Below are positions 1 to 9,521 of a DNA stretch of 31,807 bases, one piece after another (the stretch's first letter is position 1; every line of letters begins with the position of its first letter). Origin of the DNA: CAZFQG01 sp964520785 (GTDB lineage: Bacteria > Planctomycetota > Planctomycetia > Pirellulales > Thermoguttaceae); the NCBI GenBank assembly GCA_964520785.1, contig CAZFQG010000056.1, forward strand, positions 1 to 31,807, given 5' to 3'. The notes under the pieces were generated by a model that was given only the letters and a program-made list of their open reading frames with translations, was not told where the DNA came from and searched no databases. Position numbers and translations under genes: made by a program.

Positions 1-1578
<1,578 letters not shown>

Positions 1579-1623
1579 TGCTCTCCAAGCGACCTCCGTC
1601 CTTTTCGAACGGTACGATTCACG

Positions 1624-2772
1624 TTATTCGATAGGCCCCGGCGCTGGGTCGATCCCCAGCGCCGGTTCAATGATCTCGCGGATCGTCCAATCCGAAATCA
1701 GGTGGCTCTCGTGAGACGAATCGAGGACGTGTTCCCACCGGCCGCGGCCGAGGTCCTCTTCGACCAGCCGCGAGATTATCTCTTTGAAGCGCTCCGGGAA
1801 TCGCCCGGCGAAACAGCAAGAGTCGAATTCGTTGGTGACGTAGATTTGACGGCGGTTTTCGCCATAACCGCCCAGGGCGTAGATTTCCAGCCACGTGGCC
1901 ACGCCCCCACCGGTGCCGTCCTCCGCGATGTCCTCGTCGAATAAAGGCGAATAGACCTGTTCGGCGTCTCCGCGCGAGTGCTTATCGGCGTTGCGGACGT
2001 AGAGCGGGGCGGAGCCGGCCACGGGAACACTCAGCCTAATTCGCTTGTCGAGCGCCGCGGCCAAGCTCGTCGTCCATCCCCCGCCCGACAGACCCACCAT
2101 GCTGACGTCCCTCGCGCCCGGATTCGTCGCGAGGAAGTGGTTTACGGTCTGCACGACCGGCTCGAGAAAGAAACGGAACATGGCCCCGTCCACCGTTTCC
2201 GCGAGCGTCCGAAACATCTCGTCGTGACCCTTCGTGCCGGTTTGAGTGAAAGAAAACGGCGGTCCGTTCGGGAGCGATCCCTCACGGTCGTCGTTCCAGC
2301 CCAGCAGGGGCATCTGCATAACGGCGACGGTGAATCCCGCGCGGAGCAGGCGTTCCGCCGTCCGGCCAACGCCGCAGCTCAGGTCGTGCGCATGCCCCTG
2401 ATGCACGATCACCAGGCGGCTCGCGTTTCTCTTCTCGACCGGATGCAGAAGGTAGGTTTTCCCATAAAAACCCCAATTCGCGATCTCCGAGACGAGGCAG
2501 TCCGCCCGCTCGAAGACCTCGGGGGCGATATCGGTGAATCCCTCTGGCAGCGACGGATTATTCTCGATCTTGGGGAGTTTCTCCGTCGGCAACCCTCCAA
2601 AAAAAATGAATCCGATGAGCGCCGCGCGGCGAGCATCGGCCTCGGCCGGGGTGGCGAAGCGGACTTGCCGGGTCGGGTCGTTGTTCGTGGGGTAGAGGTC
2701 ATCGGCCTTCAAGGGCGAACGAAGATGGCCGACGGGGAAAAACGCGATGAAGACCAGTAGCCAAACTCTCAC
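1624..2772 (-). CDS. Secreted alpha/beta-hydrolase (esterase-like)
   Basis: Probable exported alpha/beta-hydrolase of about 382 residues. Seen: an N-terminal hydrophobic stretch (VWLLVFIAFFPVG) typical of a signal peptide; a nucleophile elbow GLSGGGW with the likely catalytic serine in its centre; and a late DSSHESH segment that could supply the catalytic histidine. The acid residue cannot be fixed by eye. The frame extends upstream to a TTG at 2844, but I chose GTG 2772: it has a GGAG seven bases upstream, it puts the signal peptide at the N-terminus, and a good promoter (2850-2878) would start transcription at about the TTG. The substrate is unknown; an acetyl-ester or carbohydrate-ester role would fit the sugar-related genes elsewhere in the window but is only inference. 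The last codons contain a perfect 11-bp inverted repeat. Confidence 0.8.
   Translation of the reverse strand: MRVWLLVFIAFFPVGHLRSPLKADDLYPTNNDPTRQVRFATPAEADARRAALIGFIFFGGLPTEKLPKIENNPSLPEGFTDIAPEVFERADCLVSEIANWGFYGKTYLLHPVEKRNASRLVIVHQGHAHDLSCGVGRTAERLLRAGFTVAVMQMPLLGWNDDREGSLPNGPPFSFTQTGTKGHDEMFRTLAETVDGAMFRFFLEPVVQTVNHFLATNPGARDVSMVGLSGGGWTTSLAAALDKRIRLSVPVAGSAPLYVRNADKHSRGDAEQVYSPLFDEDIAEDGTGGGVATWLEIYALGGYGENRRQIYVTNEFDSCCFAGRFPERFKEIISRLVEEDLGRGRWEHVLDSSHESHLISDWTIREIIEPALGIDPAPGPIE
1638..1665. repeat. Perfect 11-bp inverted repeat at the 3' end of the hydrolase gene
   Basis: CCGGCGCTGGG (1638-1648) and its exact complement (1655-1665) flank a 6-base loop. The hairpin overlaps the last codons of the minus-strand hydrolase and lies between two convergent genes, so it could act as a bidirectional transcript-end structure. 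Neither side has a T-run, so a classical intrinsic terminator is not shown. Confidence 0.45.
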
Positions 2773-2849
2773 AAACGGACTCCAAATAGGGACGGGCCGA
2801 CGGTGTGCGCACACTTTGAGGGGCGGATTCAGTATTTCGACCAAGTTCG

Positions 2850-2878
2850 ATTCTATCGCGCGGGCCGACTCGTGTCGA
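2850..2878 (-). promoter_or_regulatory. Sigma-70 type promoter for the secreted hydrolase
   Basis: On the minus strand, TCGACA (2878-2873) and TAGAAT (2855-2850) are separated by exactly 17 bases, each matching the consensus at 5 of 6 positions. Transcription would start near 2843, leaving a leader of about 70 bases before GTG 2772. Confidence 0.5.
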
Positions 2879-2971
2879 TGTCCGCGGGGGATTTTCTACA
2901 TTCCAAAACCTCCACGATCGCGGATTCTCGTGGAAATTGGGGGTGGACATCGGGTTCGCGATACAGGCCTA

Positions 2972-3000
2972 TTGACCGTTCGCGAAGGAGCGGCTACAAT
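2972..3000 (+). promoter_or_regulatory. Sigma-70 type promoter of selA-selB
   Basis: TTGACC (2972-2977) and TACAAT (2995-3000) are separated by exactly 17 bases and each matches the consensus at 5 of 6 positions. The -10 box overlaps an in-frame ATG at 2999, so that ATG cannot be the start in transcripts from this promoter. The expected start near 3007 leaves a leader of about 37 bases before ATG 3044. A short hairpin (TCCACGA 2911-2917 / TCGTGGA 2928-2934) lies upstream, between this promoter and the divergent one. Confidence 0.6.
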
Positions 3001-3043
3001 GATTCTTTTCGATGTCGGTGATGCGGGACGCGACGAAAAGACC

Positions 3044-4462
3044 ATGTCTCTGACCAAACAGGACCTGCTGCGAACCCTCCCAGCCGTGGAATCCCTTCTC
3101 CGGGACCCGCGAGTTACGTCGTTGGTCGAGGCATTCTCGAGAACTCTCGTCACCGACGCCGTACGCGACGTTCTCAACCGGGTTCGTCGGACAGTTCTGG
3201 CGGGCACGAATGAGTTTGAGAGGATGGATGGGAACGGCCTCCGTGAAGAGATTCTTCGCGCTATCGTGGAGGAAGTACGGTCCATGATGACGCCCCATTA
3301 CCGGAAGGCGGTAAACGCTACCGGAATCATCCTCCACACCGGCCTTGGCAGGGCGGTCCTTCCGCGGGCGGCGATCGAGCGGATCGCCGGTGACCTGTCG
3401 GGCTATTCGCTGTTGCAGTTGGACGTCGTTACCGGACGTCGAGGCAGTCGCGATAAGCGAATCGAATGGTTGCTGAAACGGATTACCGGAGCCGAGGCGG
3501 CGACGGTGGTCAACAACAACGCCGCCGCGACGTCGATCGTTCTCAATACGGTCGCCCAGGGGAAGGAAGTGATCGTCTCTCGCGGCCAACTGGTGGAAAT
3601 CGGCGGGTCGTTCAGGCTTCCGGAAGTCATGGCCTTCAGCGGGGCGACGCTGGTCGAGGTCGGTACGACCAACAAGACGCATCCGAGAGACTACGAAAGA
3701 GCCATCACGGAAAACACGGCGGCCATCCTTCGCGTCCATCCCAGCAATTACCGGATCATGGGGTTTACCTCCGAGGTTCCGCTGAAAACACTCGTGGAAA
3801 TCGCCAGGGCGAACCGCCTCGTGATGATCGACGACGTCGGGGCGGGGGCGCTGATCGACACGACTCGGTTCGGGTTCGAGCCGGAGAACACGCTCCAGGA
3901 TTCCGTCCGCTTTGGGGCGGACATCATCACGTGCAGTGGCGATAAACTGATCGGAGGCTCGCAGGCCGGGTTGATTCTCGGACGCGCGGAGTTTGTTCGG
4001 GCGGTCCGCAAGAACCAGTTCGCCAGAATCGTCCGGCCCGGCAAGCTTACGCTCGCGGCGCTGGAGGCGACGCTATCCTTGTTTCTGGACGAGGCGACCG
4101 CCGTTCGCGAGGTGCCCACGTTACGAATGTTGACCCGGTCCGTGGAAGAGATTACCGAGCAGGCCGAGCGAATCGTCCATGCGCTGCGCGCGAGAACGGA
4201 TGCGGCGGAGGCGTTCACCGTGGAGGGGTTCTCGCAAATGGGAAGCGGATCCCTGCCGACGCAAAACCTGCCGACGCGGTTAATCGGCGTCATTCCCAAG
4301 AAGGATTCCGCGGAAAGCTTCGCCCGAAAACTCCGAGCCGGCGAGCCACCGGTGTTCGCGCGGGTCAAGGAGAACCGGGTTCTGTTCGACCCACGTACCA
4401 TTCTTGAGGGGGAAGAGGCGATTCTTGTCGATGCGATAGTCGATCTCCTTCGATACGAGTAA
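3044..4462 (+). CDS. selA: L-seryl-tRNA(Sec) selenium transferase SelA
   Basis: PLP enzyme that converts Ser-tRNA(Sec) to Sec-tRNA(Sec) using selenophosphate. The protein has 472 residues, close to the 463 of E. coli SelA. Seen: an N-terminal LRTLPAVESLL segment that aligns with the start of E. coli SelA, the VNATGIILHTGLGRA segment, VVNNNAAAT, SRGQLVEIGG, and the PLP-binding lysine in SGDKLIGG (Lys301 from this start, matching E. coli Lys295), followed by the C-terminal MGSGSLPT block. An in-frame ATG at 2999 has AAGGAG in front of it, but that AAGGAG lies inside the promoter spacer and the ATG overlaps the -10 box, so ATG 3044 is preferred; its own ribosome-binding site is weak. selB follows after 3 bases, so the two are surely co-transcribed. 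Confidence 0.95.
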   Translation: MSLTKQDLLRTLPAVESLLRDPRVTSLVEAFSRTLVTDAVRDVLNRVRRTVLAGTNEFERMDGNGLREEILRAIVEEVRSMMTPHYRKAVNATGIILHTGLGRAVLPRAAIERIAGDLSGYSLLQLDVVTGRRGSRDKRIEWLLKRITGAEAATVVNNNAAATSIVLNTVAQGKEVIVSRGQLVEIGGSFRLPEVMAFSGATLVEVGTTNKTHPRDYERAITENTAAILRVHPSNYRIMGFTSEVPLKTLVEIARANRLVMIDDVGAGALIDTTRFGFEPENTLQDSVRFGADIITCSGDKLIGGSQAGLILGRAEFVRAVRKNQFARIVRPGKLTLAALEATLSLFLDEATAVREVPTLRMLTRSVEEITEQAERIVHALRARTDAAEAFTVEGFSQMGSGSLPTQNLPTRLIGVIPKKDSAESFARKLRAGEPPVFARVKENRVLFDPRTILEGEEAILVDAIVDLLRYE

Positions 4463-4465
4463 ACC

Positions 4466-6445
4466 ATGTCCTGCTCGCGAATCAACATCACGCTCGGTAC
4501 GGCCGGACACATCGATCACGGCAAGACGGCGCTGGTCAAGTTGCTGACCGGTTGCGATACCGATCGGCTCAAGGCGGAGAAGGAACGCGGGATTTCGATC
4601 GATCTGGGTTTCGCGCCGTGTAAGATCGCCGACCTCGAAGTGGGGATCGTCGACGTGCCGGGTCACGAGAATTTCATTAAGACGATGGTTGCCGGGGCCG
4701 CCGGAATGGACGCGGTCATGCTGGTCGTCGCCGCCGACGACGGGGTCATGCCGCAAACCCGCGAGCACATGGAAATCCTGACGCTTTTGGGAGTCGGCCG
4801 GGGCGTCGTCGCGCTGACGAAGATCGACCGGGTCGACGAGGAACACCAGGCCCTCGCTCTGGAGGAAACGAAGGCGTTCCTGCGAGGAACTTTCCTCGAA
4901 GACGCCCCGGTCTGCCCCGTCTCCAGCGTGACGGCGGAGGGCTTCGACGGGTTTTTCACGACACTTCGCGGGCTCCTGGATTCCCTGCGGCCGAAATCGC
5001 TCGACGGCGTGTTTCGCCTGCCGGTAGACCGGGCATTTTCCGCGCGGGGATACGGTACGATCGTGGCCGGGATTCCCCTTGCGGGATCCGCCCACATCGA
5101 CGACGAATTGTTGCTCCTCCCGGAGGGTCTTACCAGTCGCATCCGCCAGATCGAGGTCTATGGTCGCGGTGCCGATACCGTCAAGGCGGGTCAGTGCGCG
5201 GCGATCAATGTCCGCCACTGGGACGCCCGAGCGATCCGTCGGGGCCACGTCGTCACCGTGCCCGGCTATTTCCAGCCGGAGGAATGGTTCGTCGGGACGT
5301 TGCGGCTGCTCCGGCAGGCGAATTCCGGAATCAAAAGCGGAATGGGGATCAAGCTCCATACCGGGACGTCCGAGGTCGCCGCGAAAGTCTACCCGCTCGA
5401 GGGAAACCGCGTCGCCGCCGGCGAGGAACGCCTCGTGCAATTTCATGCCGCGAAGCCGCTTATCGCCGGCCCCGGCGATCATTACATCGTCCGGTCTCTC
5501 TCGCCGGCGACCACGATCGGCGGCGGGGTGCTCGTCGAAGCGGTCTCGCGAAAACTAAAGCGCAATCGCCCCGGTTTGGTCGAGGAGCTGCGCCGGAAGG
5601 CCGGGACGATTTCGGACCCTCGCGGTTTTCTCGAATGCGAACTGAGAACGGCCCCGAACGCGGCCGCTTCGGAGGAGTACCTCGCGAAGCGCACCAAGAT
5701 GCGCCACGAGCGCGCCAGGGAGCTTCTCGACCGATTCGTGGATGAAGGACGCGCTCTGGCGCTCTCGGCCGGCTCGTACATCCATCGGGATACGGCGGAG
5801 GAGGTGGGTGATGCCGTATTGGAACTCCTGCGGAAGTTCCACGAGAATGCGCCCGAGAGCCCCGGCATCCCGCTGGAACGGTTGCGGCGGGACTCCCGGT
5901 TCGATTATGCGGTGCTCGACAGCCTCGTTTCGCTGATGAAAAGAGACGGCCGGCTTGTAGAACAGGATGGCCGTCTGGCGCTGGCCGGCCATCGCCCGAC
6001 GTTCCAGGACGAAGACGCCGCCGCGCTTGCACGGATCGAGGGGCTCTTTCTTCACGGCGCCTACCACCCGCCGAGCCTCGAGGAAGTCGAGCGGGCGACG
6101 GGGATTTCGGACGAGCGGCTCGACAAACTCGTCGGAATCCTCCAGGAACACAAACGTCTCGTCCGGGTCGAAGGAGGAATCCTCTTCCATGTCGAAGCCG
6201 TCGATCGGGCTCGCGCGGTTCTCGTCGACTACCTCCAACGGGAGGGCCGCCTAGAGAGCGTGAAGTTCAAGTATCTGCTGGAGACGACGCGCAAGTACGC
6301 GATCCCCCTTCTCGACTATTTCGATCAAATCGGCGTCACGCGGCGCGTGGGGAATACACGGTTCTTGAGGACGCGCGCATTATCCTCCCAGGTCGGCTCC
6401 GGCTTTCCGTGCAAGACGCCGTCGCAAACCCCCCGCGGCGCGTGA
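4466..6445 (+). CDS. selB: Selenocysteine-specific elongation factor SelB
   Basis: GTPase that brings Sec-tRNA(Sec) to the ribosome and recognises the SECIS hairpin beside in-frame UGA codons. The protein has 659 residues. Seen: G1 GHIDHGKT at 14-21, the switch region with RGISIDLGF, G3 DVPGHE at 63-68, G4 TKID near 116, then translation-factor beta-barrel domains, and a C-terminal half of winged-helix repeats. The last repeat, with RKYAIPLLDYFDQIG and TRRVGNTRFL, closely matches the SECIS-binding end of E. coli SelB. About 20 extra residues follow. The start lies 3 bases after the selA stop, with only a weak Shine-Dalgarno, which suggests coupled translation. The window shows neither selC (tRNA-Sec) nor selD, so the rest of the pathway must lie elsewhere. 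Confidence 0.95.
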   Translation: MSCSRINITLGTAGHIDHGKTALVKLLTGCDTDRLKAEKERGISIDLGFAPCKIADLEVGIVDVPGHENFIKTMVAGAAGMDAVMLVVAADDGVMPQTREHMEILTLLGVGRGVVALTKIDRVDEEHQALALEETKAFLRGTFLEDAPVCPVSSVTAEGFDGFFTTLRGLLDSLRPKSLDGVFRLPVDRAFSARGYGTIVAGIPLAGSAHIDDELLLLPEGLTSRIRQIEVYGRGADTVKAGQCAAINVRHWDARAIRRGHVVTVPGYFQPEEWFVGTLRLLRQANSGIKSGMGIKLHTGTSEVAAKVYPLEGNRVAAGEERLVQFHAAKPLIAGPGDHYIVRSLSPATTIGGGVLVEAVSRKLKRNRPGLVEELRRKAGTISDPRGFLECELRTAPNAAASEEYLAKRTKMRHERARELLDRFVDEGRALALSAGSYIHRDTAEEVGDAVLELLRKFHENAPESPGIPLERLRRDSRFDYAVLDSLVSLMKRDGRLVEQDGRLALAGHRPTFQDEDAAALARIEGLFLHGAYHPPSLEEVERATGISDERLDKLVGILQEHKRLVRVEGGILFHVEAVDRARAVLVDYLQREGRLESVKFKYLLETTRKYAIPLLDYFDQIGVTRRVGNTRFLRTRALSSQVGSGFPCKTPSQTPRGA

Positions 6446-6531
6446 TGAGGATAATCTCTCCCGTGAAACCCCTCGCCGGCTGGGTAACGTCGAGTAGAAC
6501 GCACCCTTGCTCCCCTTCTTATGGGGAATTC

Positions 6532-6560
6532 TTGACGTCGCGCAAAACGCCGGATAGATT
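6532..6560 (+). promoter_or_regulatory. Sigma-70 type promoter upstream of the core-less hydrolase
   Basis: TTGACG (6532-6537) and TAGATT (6555-6560) are separated by exactly 17 bases, in the gap after selB. Transcription would begin near 6567, about 40 bases before ATG 6607. This suggests the hydrolase-like gene is not simply read through from selAB. Confidence 0.5.
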
Positions 6561-6606
6561 AGAACCAGAGTGGTTCAGGGGTCGAAAATCATCTCAGGCG
6601 TGGCGG

Positions 6607-7509
6607 ATGACTCCCATGAGATATCGACGAGTTCTGTTGGCGGTCCTGGGCATCACGTTTTGCCCCGTAGTTTGCTTCGGCGACCTCTCCGAGCCGGGGC
6701 CGTTTTCCGCCGGTTCCACCACGGTGACGATCGCGCGGCCGGATTCGTCGACCTTCTCGGCTTTGCTCTACTATCCCGCCACCGGCGGTGGTCCGGGCGC
6801 TCCTCGGAAGACCGGTGCCAGTCCTTGTTCGGCCGTAATGTTCGGCCACGGATTTCTGCGACAGCCGTCTCGGTACTTCGCCACCCTGGAGCACCTCGCC
6901 ACCTACGGACATCTGGTGATCGCCACGACCTCGCAAACCGGGTTATCGCCGAACCACTCGAGGTTCGCCGAGGATATGCGGCTGACTCTTGACCACCTGA
7001 CGAGCTTTTTCGGATTGTATCTGCGCAATGATCAATCGCTGTGGAGAAACGTGTGGGGACCGGAGGCCTTCGCGAAGACGGGGCTTCCTACGCGGGCCGA
7101 TCCCGGAGTGCGGCTCGCGGCCGAGGCACCGCGGCAATCCGCCCCGCCGTGGCATCGCGCGACATTCCGGAGTACACTCACGAATACCGGTCCCACGCGG
7201 GATAGCTTTTCGTTTTTCGCGGAAGACAACGACTGGGACATTCTCTCGCTCATCCAGGAGACGCCCATTCTGGCGCCCGCCGAGCAATTCCAGTTCAGTC
7301 TGGACGTGACCATCCCGGCCGCGGCGTCGGCCGGAGAGACCGACACGATTCTCCTCTCGGCGCGAAGCAACGAAGACGGCGCGACGCGAGGCCACGTCCG
7401 CCTGGAGGCCGTGGCGGTTCGGGAGCCGGTCGGATTCGCGGCGGCGATGTTCCCGGTCCTCCTCCTCGCGATGCTTCATCGGGCGCGAAACGCCGCTCGG
7501 ATCCGCTGA
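6607..7509 (+). CDS. Secreted alpha/beta-hydrolase-like protein lacking the nucleophile region
   Basis: About 300 residues. Seen: a signal peptide (RRVLLAVLGITFCPVVCFG); an N-terminal strand region; then FGHGFLRQPSRY and LEHLATYGHLVIATTSQTG, which look like the oxyanion-HG segment and next helix/strand of chlorophyllase-like or dienelactone-hydrolase-like enzymes. After RLTLDHLTSF the sequence jumps to a WRNVWGPEA segment. Then comes a beta-rich, immunoglobulin-like part (TLTNTGPTRDSF, FSLDVTIPAAASAGETD), and last a hydrophobic segment with an arginine-rich end (MFPVLLLAMLH...RNAARIR), like a PEP-CTERM or membrane-anchor tail. No GxSxG occurs anywhere, so hydrolase activity is unlikely. A longer GTG start at 6409 would overlap selB and hide the signal peptide. 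It may be an in-frame deletion derivative or a divergent non-catalytic surface protein. Confidence 0.65.
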   Translation: MTPMRYRRVLLAVLGITFCPVVCFGDLSEPGPFSAGSTTVTIARPDSSTFSALLYYPATGGGPGAPRKTGASPCSAVMFGHGFLRQPSRYFATLEHLATYGHLVIATTSQTGLSPNHSRFAEDMRLTLDHLTSFFGLYLRNDQSLWRNVWGPEAFAKTGLPTRADPGVRLAAEAPRQSAPPWHRATFRSTLTNTGPTRDSFSFFAEDNDWDILSLIQETPILAPAEQFQFSLDVTIPAAASAGETDTILLSARSNEDGATRGHVRLEAVAVREPVGFAAAMFPVLLLAMLHRARNAARIR

Positions 7510-7573
7510 GGAGGTCGGTTCCTCCTGGCCATGGAAGACCCGCCGCGGTCCCCTCTTATGGAGAAGATACCCA

Positions 7574-9283
7574 ATGCTCCAACTACACCCCGCCGACATC
7601 GCCGCCCTGGCCGGCTATTTTCTCCTGGTCGCGGGACTGGGCTTCTGGACGGCTCGTCGCGTGAAGACCATGGGAGATTTCGTCATGCCGCGGAGATTCG
7701 GCAAGACGCTCATGATCTTCTACGGGTTCGGCTCCGGGACCCATTCCGATCAGGCGGTATCAGTCGCCTCGAAGAGCTATGTCGTGGGGTTTTCCGGGAT
7801 ATGGTACCAATGGCTGTGGCTGTTCGTTACGCCCTTCTACTGGCTGATCGCCCCCATGATGCGGCGGTTTCGGGCGCTGACGACCGCCGACGTCTTCGAG
7901 CTGCGATTCCACCGCTCGGTCGCGATGCTCTTCGCGCTGGTGGGGCTGTTGCAGTACACGGTGAATATCGGCGTGATGCTCAAGGGATCCGCCCATGTGA
8001 TCGAAGCCGGAACCGGGGGCGGCGTCCAGGCGGACTGGGCGATCGCCGGCATGACGGTCCTGTTCGTCGCGTACGGGATGGCCGGGGGCCTGCACGCGGC
8101 GATCCTTACCGATTTCATCCAGGGAGTGCTCACCATCTTCTTCTCGTTTCTGCTCCTGCCGTTCGTCTTGGGCGCGGTCGGAGGATTGCCGGGGCTCCGC
8201 GAAGAGTTGCCCCGGGAGATGCTCTCGCTCGTCGCTCCGACGGAAATCGGCCTCTTCTACGTGACGGTCATCGCCTTCAACGGACTTATCGGCATCGTCG
8301 CCCAGCCGCACGTCATGAGCAACTGCGCCGCGGGACGGACGGAATTGGACGGCCAGGTCGGTTTCATGTGCGGTAACTTGATCAAGCGGGTATGCACCAT
8401 CGCATGGACGCTCATCGGGGTCGCGGGAGTCGTCTATTTCGCCTCGCTGGGGGTGGCCGAACTCAATCCGGACAACGTCTTCGGCGAGATCGCCAGGCGG
8501 TTCCTGCCGCGGGTGTTTCCGGGAATGCTGGGCCTGTTTCTGGCCGGGCTGCTCGCCTCGGTGATGAGCTCCTGCGACGCCTTCATGGTGGCTACGGCCG
8601 GGCTGTTCGCCGAAAACCTGTATAAGCCGCTCGTCTCGGGGCGGTCGGAGCGGCATTATCTCTGGGCTGCGAGACTGTCGTCGCTGGGGGTGGTGGCCTC
8701 CGGTGTCGCGTTCGCGTACTGGCTGGAGGGGGTCGTGGCGGGGCTGGAGATTTTTTGGAAACTCGGCCCGATGCTGGGTATCGCCTTCTGGATGGGACTC
8801 TTCTGGCGGAGGATGACGACCGCCGGCGCTTGGGCATCCACGTTGACCGCCTTCGCCGCCTGGTGGATCAGCTCGCGGCCGTGGTTCGTGGACGCCGTGG
8901 CGAACTTGCCCTTCGCCGACACCTCGCGGCTCGTTTTTTCAAGCGGCGGGAATCTGGAAATCTATCTCCCTTGGCAGATGGTCTTCTACCTGAGTGCCGG
9001 ACTTGTCGCCGGCGTCGTCGCCAGCCTCCTTTCACCACCGACGGAGGGTTCCCGCTTGGACCTCTTTTACGCCCTCATCCGCACCCCGGTCCGTCCCGGC
9101 GAAGCCGTCCCCGCCCCCTGTACGCTCCCGACGGGCGTCGTGCCGCCGCCGGCGAAGAAACTGCTGCCGTTGGCGTCGTTCGAGATATACGCCCCATCGC
9201 GGCAAATGATTCTCGGCTTCCTGGCTGGATGGGCGGCGGCAATCGCGATGGTCGCCGCGGTGGTGTGGATGGTGCGGGGGTAG
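7574..9283 (+). CDS. Sodium:solute symporter family (SSS) transporter
   Basis: Integral inner-membrane cotransporter of 569 residues, the usual size for the SSS/SLC5 family, with about 13 hydrophobic segments beginning at residue 8 (IAALAGYFLLVAGLGFW). The GFWTARRVKTMGDF loop, the AYGMAGGLHAAILTDFIQG segment and the ASVMSSCDAFMVATAGLF segment are typical of the family. The substrate is not readable from the sequence; the following Gfo/Idh/MocA gene suggests a sugar or sugar acid, by inference. It starts 64 bases after the preceding gene with a GGAGAAG ribosome-binding site. An AGGAGG/CCTCCT inverted repeat (7511-7528) in that gap could hide a Shine-Dalgarno-like stretch or just be a small hairpin. 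Confidence 0.9.
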   Translation: MLQLHPADIAALAGYFLLVAGLGFWTARRVKTMGDFVMPRRFGKTLMIFYGFGSGTHSDQAVSVASKSYVVGFSGIWYQWLWLFVTPFYWLIAPMMRRFRALTTADVFELRFHRSVAMLFALVGLLQYTVNIGVMLKGSAHVIEAGTGGGVQADWAIAGMTVLFVAYGMAGGLHAAILTDFIQGVLTIFFSFLLLPFVLGAVGGLPGLREELPREMLSLVAPTEIGLFYVTVIAFNGLIGIVAQPHVMSNCAAGRTELDGQVGFMCGNLIKRVCTIAWTLIGVAGVVYFASLGVAELNPDNVFGEIARRFLPRVFPGMLGLFLAGLLASVMSSCDAFMVATAGLFAENLYKPLVSGRSERHYLWAARLSSLGVVASGVAFAYWLEGVVAGLEIFWKLGPMLGIAFWMGLFWRRMTTAGAWASTLTAFAAWWISSRPWFVDAVANLPFADTSRLVFSSGGNLEIYLPWQMVFYLSAGLVAGVVASLLSPPTEGSRLDLFYALIRTPVRPGEAVPAPCTLPTGVVPPPAKKLLPLASFEIYAPSRQMILGFLAGWAAAIAMVAAVVWMVRG

Positions 9284-9401
9284 GGGGAGGATCGGGCGGT
9301 TCGCGGCATCTTGACAAAGCTCCGAAGACCGATCCAAGACCCATGAATCCGTGGCGCCGGCACCCGTCGCCGACGTGAAACCGATTGCGAAAGCTCGGGG
9401 G

Positions 9402-9431
9402 CTGGCAACCGCCGAAGACCCGTGGTATTCT
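9402..9431 (+). promoter_or_regulatory. Extended -10 promoter upstream of the Gfo/Idh/MocA gene
   Basis: TATTCT (9426-9431) is preceded by TG and one base (extended -10) and by CTGGCA (9402-9407) 18 bases upstream. It lies in the 238-base gap between the transporter and the oxidoreductase. Both boxes match at only 4 of 6 positions. Confidence 0.4.
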
Positions 9432-9521
9432 GGAAGGTAGTCCCGAGGCCCTATTATCCACGGTGTTGTGCACGGTTCGGGACCGGGAAACCGCCACCCC
9501 TCAAACAGGAGAGTTACGATC

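Noticed and set aside
2985..3001. AAGGAG followed by ATG 2999 as the selA start
   Set aside because: The AAGGAG is between a -35 and a -10 box and the ATG overlaps the -10 box; homology with E. coli SelA begins at ATG 3044.
9311..9316. TTGACA as -35 box for the Gfo/Idh/MocA gene
   Set aside because: No acceptable -10 box occurs 15-19 bases downstream.
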